Part shown: in pieces, positions 16,713-27,973 of the stretch
Position numbering within the stretch: the first letter of the stretch is position 1
Layout of the letters: each line of letters begins with the position of its first letter
NCBI GenBank assembly: GCA_022393335.1
Contig: JAJEKB010000937.1
Span: forward strand, 350,398-414,397
Length of the DNA stretch: 64,000 nucleotides
Reading direction: 5' to 3'
From: Macrotrachela quadricornifera
Taxonomy: Eukaryota; Rotifera; Eurotatoria; Philodinida; Philodinidae
The notes under the pieces: model-generated
Database searches by the model: none
What the model saw: only the letters and a program-made list of their open reading frames with translations
What the model was told of the DNA's origin: nothing
Position numbers and translations under genes: made by a program

Positions 16713-18368
16713 GAATGCGCACTGTCTGAATACACACACACACTGATTTCAAAGAAAAATAAACGTTTTCTGCGTGTTACCAATCTATTTCTCATTGTTT
16801 TTTTGTTTAAAAATCTTTCTGTGTAGATCTGCGTTATATCCATTCTCTTTTTTTTTGTCTATTTGCTTTCATATGCGCGCCTATACAGTGAGTTTGTCTT
16901 CTCGCTCTCTCTCTCTCTCTCTCGTCGCAGGTCAGATATTTCGATTTTGTGACCAATATTTGTCACTATTATATTCTTTATATACATATATATATATATA
17001 TGTGCATGAATATTTGTCTATGTTGCTGTATTTGTATATAGAAATTTTTCTTCACATGTTTGTATTGTGCATGTGTAAAAGTCTTCTTTTCCTTTTCTTT
17101 TTTTTTCTTTGTTTGGGTTACATGAAGATTGAACACAAAAAAAAATTGACGCGTATAATTATGTTTCATTTTTTTTTCTTTCTTTTTTTCGTGTTCGTAA
17201 TTTATCTATAGATATATATATATACAAGAAAAAAAATATCTGATCTGACGAAAAATAAAGATTTATGTTGTATTTCTGAGATGAAATGAATAATAATTGT
17301 TATAAATTTAAAATAATCATAGATTTTATATTAAGTAACTTTATATTGCTTCAATTTGAAGTGTGATGAAATGAAAATTTTATAGTTTCATAAAATAAGA
17401 ATTTCAAAGATAAACACTTGAAAAATATTATGATTAACTATATTTTTTTCTTAATCAATATAATTTGATTCTCAAGACTTTATAAATATGAATTTCATCT
17501 GCAATATCTATAGTATAAAGTAATATCTCTTTGTAAATTAACATTTTTCTCATATTTGCACAATACAATTCATAGCCAAAAAGATTTGTAATATGAATTC
17601 TGAATTTAATTAAAATAAGAATTATTTAAATATTTTCTACCTTGTTGCTTACACATTCATTTATAAAATTTATTTGTTTAAATTTAAAAAAAAAGTAATT
17701 CTTTTTTTAGATACTAATTAGTTTGCCTATCTGTGCATGAGATATTAATTAAAAAAAATGAAGACTAGAACTTTCTTTACAGTAGGGCTATATTTAAATA
17801 TCTTTTATGCATCATTGCATACAGCGACATCGGCAGGAAACAATTGTTATGTATTTCTTTTTTATCTGTCTATCTACTTCTGTCAATGAGTCATTATATT
17901 TTTTTAAATTCTACTGTAATGGTTTTTTTCTCTCTATTCAATTTATCATGTTTTAGACAACTACTTGAAAAAATTTTCATGTTACAAACTAATAGATCGA
18001 GAAGAACGTAATATATATTTATATAAAATAACTAAATTTTTAGATATTTTATAACTTTGATATTGCCTAAGTAAATACTAGAGGCAACCATTAAGACTTT
18101 GATTAGATATATACATAAAGGCATATTTTTAACTGAGAATTAAAGTATAGAATATATAGGTAACATTCTTATGACGAAGAATATTTATATACATAAGTCA
18201 AATAGTAGATCATTAATATGAATCAGTTAGGTGGAAAATAATCATTACATTCGTATCGTTGACTCAAAATAAACAGTAGGAATGCAAATAAATAAGATAA
18301 CAATACTTGTCTTTTTTAGATATTGTCTTTCTTCATTACGTATCATTTCATTATACTAAACATCTTCA
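16713..18368. other. Groucho 3' UTR and intergenic
   Basis: An AATAAA hexamer follows the Groucho stop at about 16757, a plausible polyadenylation signal. The open frame at 16774-17211 is Phe/Leu/Ser low complexity from C+T tracts. The rest is AT-rich with nothing recognised. Confidence 0.5.
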
Positions 18369-19366
18369 ATGGCTGGACGAAAAAAAGTTTTACTTAAAGT
18401 GATTATATTAGGTATAAAAGAAAAATATTCTTTAATTAATGAATAGATCTATTATTGTTTTTTATTTTTTTGTTAATGCATAGGTGATAGTGGTGTAGGT
18501 AAAACAAGTTTAATGGGACAATTTGTCTCACATAGATTTTCTAATCAATACAAAGCAACAATTGGTGCAGATTTTTTAACAAAAGAAGTACAAATTGATG
18601 ATCGTTTGGTGACAATGCAGGTAAATTAATAAATAGTTGAAATATATAATTATCTTGTTTTGTTGTTTTTTTCCTTTTTTTAAGATTTGGGATACAGCCG
18701 GTCAAGAACGTTTTCAAAGTTTGGGTGTAGCTTTTTATCGTGGAGCTGATTGTTGTGTACTTGTTTATGATGTAACAGCAGCTAATTCATTTAAATCATT
18801 AGATAGTTGGAGAGATGAATTTCTTATTGTAAATAATAATTAATTGTATATTTATTTAATTATAAAGAATCTTCTTTTTTTTATTCTTTTTTAGCAAGCT
18901 GGTCCTCGTGATCCAGAAAATTTTCCATTTGTTGTATGTGAATTTTCAGTAAAATCTTTTTCTTTTTGTATATAAATCATATATCTTTAGGTAATTGGAA
19001 ATAAAATTGATCTTGAAAATCGTGTGGTTAGTTTTATTTAAAAATTTTAAATATTTATTATTATTTTTTTTCAATTTCTTTAGGTTCAACCACGTAAAGC
19101 ACAAAGTTGGTGTACAGGTATAAATAAAAAAGTTTATAATACAAAAAAAGAAATTTCTTAATCATATTCATCTTTTAGAAAAAAATAATATTCCAAATTT
19201 TGAAACATCAGCTAAAGATGGTATTAATGTTGAAAAAGCTTTTGAAACAGTTGCACGTAATGCATTAGCACGTGAAAAAGATGTTGATCCAACACCAGAT
19301 TTTCCATCACCAATACGTATTCCAGAACGTGATCAACCAACTCAAACAAATAATTGTCCATGTTAA
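18369..19366 (+). CDS. RAB7A: Rab7 small GTPase
   Basis: Seven exons: 18369-18411, 18484-18620, 18685-18828, 18895-18933, 18991-19026, 19084-19117, 19179-19366; 206 residues, one fewer than the usual 207. Rab7 drives late-endosome to lysosome maturation and fusion on the cytosolic membrane face. Visible motifs: P-loop GDSGVGKTS (15-23), switch I region with the Rab7-typical [20 protein letters not shown] (63-68), RabF-type [14 protein letters not shown], guanine-binding NKID (125-128) and ETSAK (153-157). The C-terminus is Cys-Pro-Cys, a CXC geranylgeranylation site as in Rab7. The family-typical [11 protein letters not shown] stretch separates it from Rab9. All junction phases agree. The start has the Rab7-like basic [12 protein letters not shown] opening. 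Confidence 0.97.
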
Positions 19367-20319
19367 ATTTAAGAAGAAAAATCATCGAAAAATACTTTTT
19401 TCTTTTTCTTATTTTCTTTTTTTGTAATAACATTTTTATATATAAAAAAAAACTAAGAGATAATTATTATTATACGTATACGTAATCTTAATTCATATTT
19501 AAACAAATATGGTACTAGTTCATCACTCATTTTTATTTCTTTATGTATTTCGGTAATTTATTATATGCATTTATTTTGTGTATATGAAATTGATAAGTTT
19601 TCGTGTCATTATTTTTGTCTGATTTGTATGCATGTATGTATATTCATTATTATATATAATATACATTTATTTTTTCCGAGAATAATTTTGTTTTTATTTA
19701 TGATAATGAAATGACTTTATTCATCTCTCTTCATAGTTAATACTTGGAATTTATTTACCCTTTAATCTCATAGAGTTGTTGATGTTATTACGAATTTATT
19801 TACAAAAAGTTTTAAAATACGCAAAAAAAATGAAGAAATTATTACATTACTTCTGTTTCGACAGATATCAAATGCAATGAATAAAAAATATTAAAACGAA
19901 GAAATAATTTTGGACAAAGAAAAACTAATCTTAGTTGATAATCATCTATGAATACAATCGAATTTTTTACTGTTAAATAAATTATGTATTACGATTTATT
20001 AAAGATCAAGTATATTAAAGACATACTATATATTAGGATACATGACCGTTTTTTTTTGTATATGAAATAGAAACAAATTCAAATTTTATATAAAATTAGA
20101 TTTGAAGTTTATTTATTTAAGTATTGTTTTTATATAGATTTTGAAAGAGTACGAGAGAATAAATTTTTACTAAAATATTCTGAGAAATTGATATTATCAT
20201 TGATCTTTTTTTTTCTTTCATTAATTAATTATCAGATTTATTTATACTCATAGATCATCGAAAGCAATTATTAATTTTCAAGTTTTTAAATATCTGATTA
20301 AAATTGAAATATTTTCAAA
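19367..20319. other. Rab7 3' UTR and intergenic spacer
   Basis: AT-rich and non-coding, without recognisable elements. The two flanking genes are on the same strand, 953 bases apart. Confidence 0.5.
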
Positions 20320-21735
20320 ATGCGTGTAGTTGCTTTAATAAGGTAAATAAGTTTTTTTTCCATATATTCGACTATAACCATTTATTTTGTTTTTCTAGTG
20401 GTGGTAAAGATAGTACTTATAATATGATTGAATGTGTTCGAAATGGCCATGAACTTGTTGCATTAGCTAATTTACATCCAAAAAAAGATATTGGTAAGAA
20501 TATTTTACATAAGAAAATAATTTTCGCTTTTTTTTCTCCTTATTTATTAATAGATGAACTTGATAGTTATATGTATCAAAGTGTTGGACATGAAATAATC
20601 GATTTAATTGCTAAAGCTATGGATTTACCATTATATCGAACAGAAATAAAAGGTAATGCTCAAACAACAGCTAAAGAATATGAACAACCAGTTAATGGTG
20701 ATGAAGTTGAAGATTTATATGAACTTCTTTATGAAATAAAAGTAAATTTGTTTTATTCATATTAATTTTCTAGTATATTTTTCTTTTTAGAATAAACATG
20801 TCATTGATGCTGTTTCTGTTGGTGCTATTTTTTCTGAATATCAGAATAATCGTGTTGCTAATGTGTAAATTTTTTATTTTTATTTTTTTTCTTCTCCTCT
20901 AATAATTTATCTTCATTTAGCTGCCAACGATTGAATCTTCAAGTTCTTGCTTATTTATGGCAACGTGATCAACATGAATTACTTAATGAAATGATTAATT
21001 CAAATATACAAGCAATTTTAATTAAAACAGCTGCTCTAGGTAAATTGAAATATTTTTTTTTCTGTTTTTTGACATTGAAATATGTAAATTAAATAATTAT
21101 GATAGTAGATGATAAGATATTCAATGCTATTTTGTTTGTTTTATTTAAGGTTTATATCCAAAGGAACATCTTGGAAAAACTCTTATTGAAATGCGTCCAA
21201 TATTATTTAAATTGGTTAGTTATTTTTTAAGAAAAATAAATAAATAATTTATTGTTTTTTTATAGGCAGAAAAATATGGTATAAATGTTTGTGGTGAAGG
21301 TGGAGAATTTGAAACATTGACATTAGATTGTTGTCTATTCAAACATCAAAGAATTGTTCTGTATGTAAGCTTAAATTTTTATATGATTTAATTTTGATTT
21401 TTGTTAAAAATATCGTATTGATCTAGTAAAATGAAAATTTTGAAAAGTTTCTTATAAATTATTGTATTTCTATTTTATTTTATATTTTATAAATGATTCA
21501 AATTTTTGAAAATATTAATTTTAAAAATTCTAAAAATAAGTATTGAAAGATGATTGAGTATGATGAGATTTTTTTTTAATTATCAACTCATAAAACTATC
21601 AATTGTCTCTTAAAATTTATTGGTTATAATGATTATTTTTTCAGTGATGAAGTGAAAATAATCGTAACTACGACTGATCCAATTGCTCCAGTTGGTTATT
21701 TAAAAGTTGAAAAAGCTCATCTTGAATCAAAATAA
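20320..21735 (+). CDS. DPH6: Diphthine--ammonia ligase (DPH6)
   Basis: Eight exons: 20320-20342, 20399-20493, 20554-20741, 20791-20864, 20921-21039, 21150-21214, 21266-21360, 21645-21735; 249 residues, close to the single-domain animal form. DPH6 performs the last step of diphthamide synthesis, ATP-dependent amidation of diphthine on eEF2, in the cytosol. The N-terminal PP-loop ATP-binding motif SGGKDST is at 8-14 (the first Ser codon is split by intron 1). The family block CGEGGEFETLTLDC begins near 197. RLNLQVLAYLWQR and HLGKTL also match. It lacks the C-terminal YjgF-like domains that fungal DPH6 carries, as expected for an animal. The 284-base last intron is larger than its neighbours. 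Confidence 0.95.
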
Positions 21736-22260
21736 TCTTCATGTATGTTATCAATTTTTTTCTTCTCCTACACAAATACATTTATTATTACTTCTTTTTT
21801 TTTCTATTATTAATTTGTAGAATATATTAACGACAATACATGCAAGATTTCTCTCTCTTCTTTTTTTTTTGTTGTGATTACTATTTTGAAATAAAACTCA
21901 TAACATACATATCATTCATACAGTTCAAGATCAAAGAAATACACCTAATGTCACTATTTCAAGTCATAATCATCGATCATATAAGTACGATCAGGTTGTA
22001 CAAAGCAATATTTCTCAACATTATTGTCCATCCTCACGGGAGGAGAAGTTTCCACTCATGGAAATACTATTATTATTTGATGTTTTTCTTTTATTTTTTA
22101 TTCATTTGAATATCTGCTTGTCGATACTTGAGATTTTCTATGCAAATAGAGAAGATGATTGTTTGTTTGAAGGTGTCATAGACTACTCTTGTTGGCTTGT
22201 CAAAGCCGCTCATGCATCGATCTCATTTACACTTCACAAATACGTATACATTTATTGAAA
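21736..22260. other. DPH6 3' UTR and spacer
   Basis: The two overlapping open frames here (21840-22258) have membrane-like composition only because of T-rich sequence. They show no splice-site or start context that would support a gene. Confidence 0.4.
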
Positions 22261-23835
22261 GATAAAAAAAACATGCCGATAGACGAAATGATCCGTTCAA
22301 GGAAAAGAAAAAATCAGAGACAATAACACGAGCATGAGATATCACACTTTTGACAAGCTCAATCATCATGAGAAGGGCGGTACCTTGAATAAATAACATT
22401 TGAAAAAGAAAATGTTTTCAAATAGACACACGTTTCATATTAAAATTATCATAGATATATCATATACAAAAATATTTCATAAATAACCAATGAATATTTT
22501 TTATTCAGTGATGCCTCTGCTATTCTCGTTGACATATCGTCAAAATAAATCTTATACATATATGTATAAAGATTTTTTTTTTCTTTCATAATAAATTTTA
22601 TTTAATGAACTTTTTTTTTATTTGCACGTTTGGTACATAATGAAGAAGCCTGATTCATACAATCTTTATATCAAATATCAAAGAGAGAAAAAATTTATTA
22701 TTGATTTGTCGTAAATATGTCGTATGATAGTGCCTCCGCAACTCAATCGATATATTCGATCGAATCTTTGAATATACATTAACCAAGTATGAATGATAAA
22801 CGACCGATCGTTTGCTTATGCTTGTATAATCTTTCTATCCTAGTAGTCGTCTTATAGAAGCACTTCAGTGATGGATACTTTCTTTCCCTTGATCTCTTTT
22901 CTTTTGGCGGAAGACATAGATCGTTAATCATTTCTTGTAAGCGCAGGAGGGATACGACAGGTAGTGACGAGCATGATAAGTGTGCCGAGTGTTGATGGAC
23001 GTTGCAAACATAGAGAAAATGAGAGAAAGAAATGCCGCTTTGATTGTCTACTCTTTTTCTTTACGTTATAACTAAGGTGTTTGTATGCTCGTTAGATTGC
23101 ATATCCGATCGAATGAGTAGGAATGAACGATGACATTCAAGAAATAGAAGCAAAAGAGAGGAAATTCAAATCGGATGTAGAACGTTCGCGCCGACGTTAA
23201 TCAAGTGGAAACACAAGAAGAGGATGCACTTTGAAATTGAGACGACGATGAAAGTGCCTGCACACCTCTAATCCGATAAATTGCTGCCAGCTCAATGAAT
23301 CAATAGATTTTTTATTTGAATGTAGAAAAAACGATGAGATGAATGAATCTTCAGATTTATGTGAATGGATAATTTTTCAAGGTCAAGTTCCAAGCAAAAA
23401 AGAAGTGTATTACCAGTCTATATTGATGTTGATTGAGGCATTTCTCTTCATTACATTTTAATCTTCTCTTTCATTCAAGAGCTCACTAGTATAGTGGTCA
23501 AGACTAAAAAAACAAAGCAAGCAACCGGAATGACGATGTGAAAGGGCGACCGTATGTATGTATTGTTGCTCTCCGTTTTATCTTATGCCGCCTGTCTTGA
23601 TTGGCCTTCTCCCCTTGTGGTCGAAACGAAAGGCGTGATTGGAACCGCCTGTTTCAACATATATACAAATATAGACAAAAAAAAAAAAAAAGAATGAACG
23701 GCTAGTTATATGGACAAGTGGGAGTGGGACAAGACGTGTGATGTATATCAGACCTCCTGCTGACCGATGAAACAAACTATTGATCATAATGATTTAACCG
23801 ACGAAGAAGAAAAAACTTTGATTCATGCAGAATAA

Positions 23836-23868
<33 letters not shown>

Positions 23869-26740
23869 CAAACTAACTGTGATGATGATGAGGGCAGGGC
23901 AAATGAACTAATCAACGAACTTCTCTGTTTGATATGAAAACAGCACGTACACAAGCGCATCATTTTCCTAGTTAGAATTGTTTAGAATCTCTCAAGCACG
24001 ATTAAATTTCCGTTTTAATAGCAACATTCTTATTTAGGAAAAAAGAAAAAGAAAACGAAATTGTATTCAATAGAGAAAAAACGTCTAATCGAAAATCTTT
24101 TTTTTTTAAAAGATACCCTCGTTGTTTTTGTTGATTAAAATAGGATTCTTAAAAACAAAATGAATCTCTTAAGTTAAAAAGGTCATTTACAATCAATATA
24201 TGTCTGATGTATTCATCTCACACCTCTCTTATGTGCATGCGTGCATATGTTCAAAATCAGTTATTTGACTTTAAAGAGATGGAAAGAAAATGAGAATTAG
24301 GGTGTGGTAGCTCTTTTTTTTCCTTATTATATTCTTCAAACAATACCGACTTTCAAATAGTAATGCGATAATTATGATTACTTATAGTATGTATATGTTC
24401 TGATCGACATACGATATAGCGTTCCGTTTGAAAAATTCACGCACGTGTGTTTGCATGCATGAACACAAAAGAGGTGATGATGATGATAATAGGCTTGACA
24501 AAAGTGTGCAAGCAGGCTATAAATATCGATAGTGAAGACGATCGGTCTAATTTTTAAATTTATGCTTATGTCTGCATTCACAACACATGTGTCAAATGGA
24601 TTCTTTTGAAGATCAGACCGACACCGTCCGCCCGTTTTCACTTTTAAATATGACATGCAAGTGACACCACCCATCTACGTCACGTTGATTTTTCTTTCTT
24701 TTTTTTTATAGTAGACCTACATATAAATTATTGATTTTTCAATGATTATAGACATGAACGCCACTGGCTTAACACTCGTGTATGCGCGATTTCACACTCA
24801 ATTGCCGATTGTTTATATTTGCCCGTCTTTGAAATCGACTACTCACTACCACTCATCATCAAGGGAAAAAAGAGAGAGAGAGAGAGCGGGCGCACGCGCA
24901 CATATATAGGCCTTTCAGTCTGATCTGAACATTTTGACGTATATATATGGAACGAGAGAAGCAAAATAGCTGCCGGCACTCCATATACGTATGTTTGTGC
25001 GTCGCTTTTCTCGTTTGAACTTTTTTAAAGTGCATTAACGCATGCCTAAGAAATAAGAGAAGAAAAGAAATAAGCACAACAAATTAGTAATATGTTTATA
25101 TAAAAAAAATCTTTCTTTTTTTTTTAATTTTTTTTTTCAATATTCTTACTTTCGGAATACTTGTTGATTCAATTATTCTTTTATAAACTTCTGTTTATAA
25201 AGAGACAACGATAATCTCCACGTCGTTGATGACGACAACTGATTATTTGAATCAACAATACACCGAACAACTCAAAGAAAGGATCGGTTTGAGATTAAGG
25301 TTTTGTTCCCTTTGATCGACACCGCCCATTCTATCGCACAAATTCTTTGTTTTCTTCTCTAAATTAAAAGAGAACGAAAGTATATTACTTTCTTTCTTTC
25401 TTTTTCTTTTTTGCTTTTTTTCCTCTTATGTTTTCATTGGTTAATATCCATTTCTACCTAACTTAACAACCAATACGAATAGCACCCGGAGGATGATGAA
25501 CGCCAATATGTAGAGAGAAGAAGGGCGGTATGTTCACAAAAGAGACAGAGAGAACGAGAGAAAAAATGGATAATCAAACAACATCCTCATATATCCAGAA
25601 AACGAGAAAGAAGGAGAGAGAGAGAGGGAAAGAGAAAGCAAGAAAAAGAAATTGGCGTCTCGTCTTTCTTCTGTACATGGTGTCAAAGGCGGAGTCAAAG
25701 ATAGATACACTGCTTGAAAAAAATAGTTAAAAAGACGACGAAAGAGAGAGAGAGAGAGAATAAGAGAAAAATATCGCCTGGTGTGAGAATATGTATATGA
25801 TGCATTCAATTGAATTAGACACAAAATAGAATGGTCCTTCTGGCTCATCCATTTCTCATTCCGACACACAACCTGTATTCCACGCCCACTAACTTAATCA
25901 TGGTAAGTTTTTGTAAAACATAACAAGAAAAATCAACCTTGACTTTAGTAATCGAACAAAAACTTTTGATTATCTTTTCAAAAAATTCCAAAGAGCTTTC
26001 TTCTTTTAATCTTTGTTAAATTTAAATTTGTTAACCTAATAGAAGAGTATATTTAAAAATTAGTCCTTGGGCAATGAGACTATCCGTCTGGTCTTAATCA
26101 TTATTGTGATCTAATGAATGGTCAGCTATAGCTTGAAGCTTTCTTCGATTTGCATACTAATCATCAATCGTATATGCACCGCTACTTCATCACATTGTGA
26201 CGCATAAACAGTCAAGCCGCCCGCCTCTCACTTCTCTCGTTGTCCAATTAAGTTGATACAAACCCGAACACACCACCACTCATCATCTTCAAAAAAAATG
26301 AAAGAAAAGAAGCAGTAGCAACTTGGACCACTTGCTGATAGATTATCACAGTAAAGTATGTCGGCATCGGATAATGAGCCAAAACAACAAGGCACATACA
26401 CACGTGTTGTTTTAGTTCAAGCCAAATTAGCTGATATATATATATATATATTTAGATCTTCTTGTCAGCTTTTGATCTTTTTTTTTTTGCTACATAAACT
26501 ATCCTCTTTTTTTCGGCTCGTTGGCAATGACGAGCCACTTGAAAAGTAAACGCGTGAGACCGTATATATATTTTTTTTTCTTCGGAGGTGGAACTTCAAA
26601 ACAAGGCGGGTATATCTGCATGATTGATAGACAAATGAGAAATCATCGTATTACCATTTCCGATTCATTCAATTAGTAGTTAAAAGATTTCTATGTTCAT
26701 TCTCTAATTATTCATTTGTTTTTTCTTTTGAAGGATCGAA
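22261..26740. promoter_or_regulatory. GC-richer non-coding block upstream of the Sp-type gene
   Basis: About 4.5 kb resembling the block before Groucho: CG dinucleotides, purine/pyrimidine tracts, simple repeats and no supported exon. It ends at the Sp-type gene, whose ATG is preceded by an acceptor-like TTTCTTTTGAAG. A 5' UTR exon or distal promoter is therefore likely in here. Regulatory function is inferred from position and composition. Confidence 0.4.
23836..23869. repeat. (TAGA)n tetranucleotide microsatellite
   Basis: About eight tandem TAGA units, nearly perfect. Confidence 0.9.
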
Positions 26741-26751
26741 CAAATAATACA

Positions 26752-27756
26752 ATGTCTCATCCAACTATTGCTCGACCTATACCTTTAAATCCTCGTACAG
26801 TTCCAACAACTAAAATTGAAAAACAACCAATATCACAAATACCATCATCATGGTCACCATTAGATCGTTTACATACAGAAGCTATTATTCGACATAAAGC
26901 ATTACAATTATTTCAAGCAAGATTTTCTCTTAATAACCTCGATTTCCTTTCATCAATTCCACCACCACCACCAACTTCAATTCATCCTCATTCACTTGCT
27001 GCAATACTTTCTTCATCAAATTCACCAAATAGTTCATCATCAAATTCATTAAATTCAAGTTCATCAAGTTCAAATTCTCCACCACCATCACTTTCATTAG
27101 CATTTCGAACACCATTATTACCTCCACCTCCACCACCATCATCAATATCATCACGTAAAGAATCATCAAAACAATCTTCTGATAAATGGTGGAGTGTCAA
27201 TGAACATTCATCAAGTTTATTTGGTTCGGTAACACGACGATGTAAACGTTGTCGATGTCCAAATTGTATAAATCAACCATCAAATATTTTATCTGATTCA
27301 TCAGCATCAAAACGTCAACATATATGTCATATATGTAAAAAAATTTATGGTAAAACATCACATTTAAAAGCTCATCTTCGTTGGCATGCTGGTGAACGAC
27401 CATTTCGTTGTCATTGGCTTTTTTGTGGTAAAGCATTTACACGTTCAGATGAATTACAACGTCATTTACGTACACATACTGGTGAAAAACGTTTTGCATG
27501 TCCAAAATGTGGTAAACGTTTTATGCGTTCGGATCATTTATCAAAACATTCAAAAACTCATGATATTCCATCATCATCATTAACAACAACAATATCATCA
27601 TCATCATCATCAACAATTATTAATCATCAACCAACTGAACTTCTTGATACAACTATTAGAAGTAATAGTAGTAGTACAAGTAGTGAGGAAATATGTGCAG
27701 AAATTTCATCACATGAAGATGATGATCAAGATGAAATTATTGATGTGCAATATTGA
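26752..27756 (+). CDS. Sp-family zinc finger transcription factor (Buttonhead box + three C2H2)
   Basis: A single open exon of 334 residues from ATG 26752. Sp/KLF factors bind GC/GT boxes through three C2H2 fingers. An Sp-specific Buttonhead box is visible: C164-x2-C167-x-C169-P-N-C172. The fingers have the Sp contact residues: finger 1 [12 protein letters not shown], finger 2 [12 protein letters not shown], finger 3 [12 protein letters not shown], joined by GERPF and GEKRF linkers. Finger 1 has C192-x2-C195 where Sp proteins normally have C-x4-C, so two residues are lost. The N-terminus is rich in Ser, Pro and Asn, with SPLDRLH near 35 in the place of the Sp-box. Btd box plus finger sequence place it in Sp rather than KLF; the Sp subtype is not resolved. 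The frame stays open upstream to a possible acceptor at 26733, so an extra 5' exon cannot be excluded. Confidence 0.92.
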   Translation: MSHPTIARPIPLNPRTVPTTKIEKQPISQIPSSWSPLDRLHTEAIIRHKALQLFQARFSLNNLDFLSSIPPPPPTSIHPHSLAAILSSSNSPNSSSSNSLNSSSSSSNSPPPSLSLAFRTPLLPPPPPPSSISSRKESSKQSSDKWWSVNEHSSSLFGSVTRRCKRCRCPNCINQPSNILSDSSASKRQHICHICKKIYGKTSHLKAHLRWHAGERPFRCHWLFCGKAFTRSDELQRHLRTHTGEKRFACPKCGKRFMRSDHLSKHSKTHDIPSSSLTTTISSSSSSTIINHQPTELLDTTIRSNSSSTSSEEICAEISSHEDDDQDEIIDVQY

Positions 27757-27973
27757 CATTTATAATATTTGAGTAACAGTGATGTATAAACAAATTTTTC
27801 TTTCTTCTTCTTTTTTGAATGTCTCGGTGTTTAATGTGTGTTTCTTCTTATAATATTCTATGTATATATAAATAAGATTGTCATTGTCTGCTTTTATTTA
27901 TTCACAAAAAAAATTACTTTAATTGATTATACAGGCGCTTTTTTTTTTAAATTTTATTTATCATTTTTCATAA

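Noticed and set aside
16774..17211. 145-codon ORF after Groucho
   Set aside because: Phe/Leu/Ser/Tyr-rich product of pyrimidine tracts in the Groucho 3' region; no domain pattern.
26358..26549. ORF starting MSASDNEPKQQ upstream of the Sp gene
   Set aside because: No in-phase donor joins it to the Sp exon, and it runs into an (AT)n repeat.
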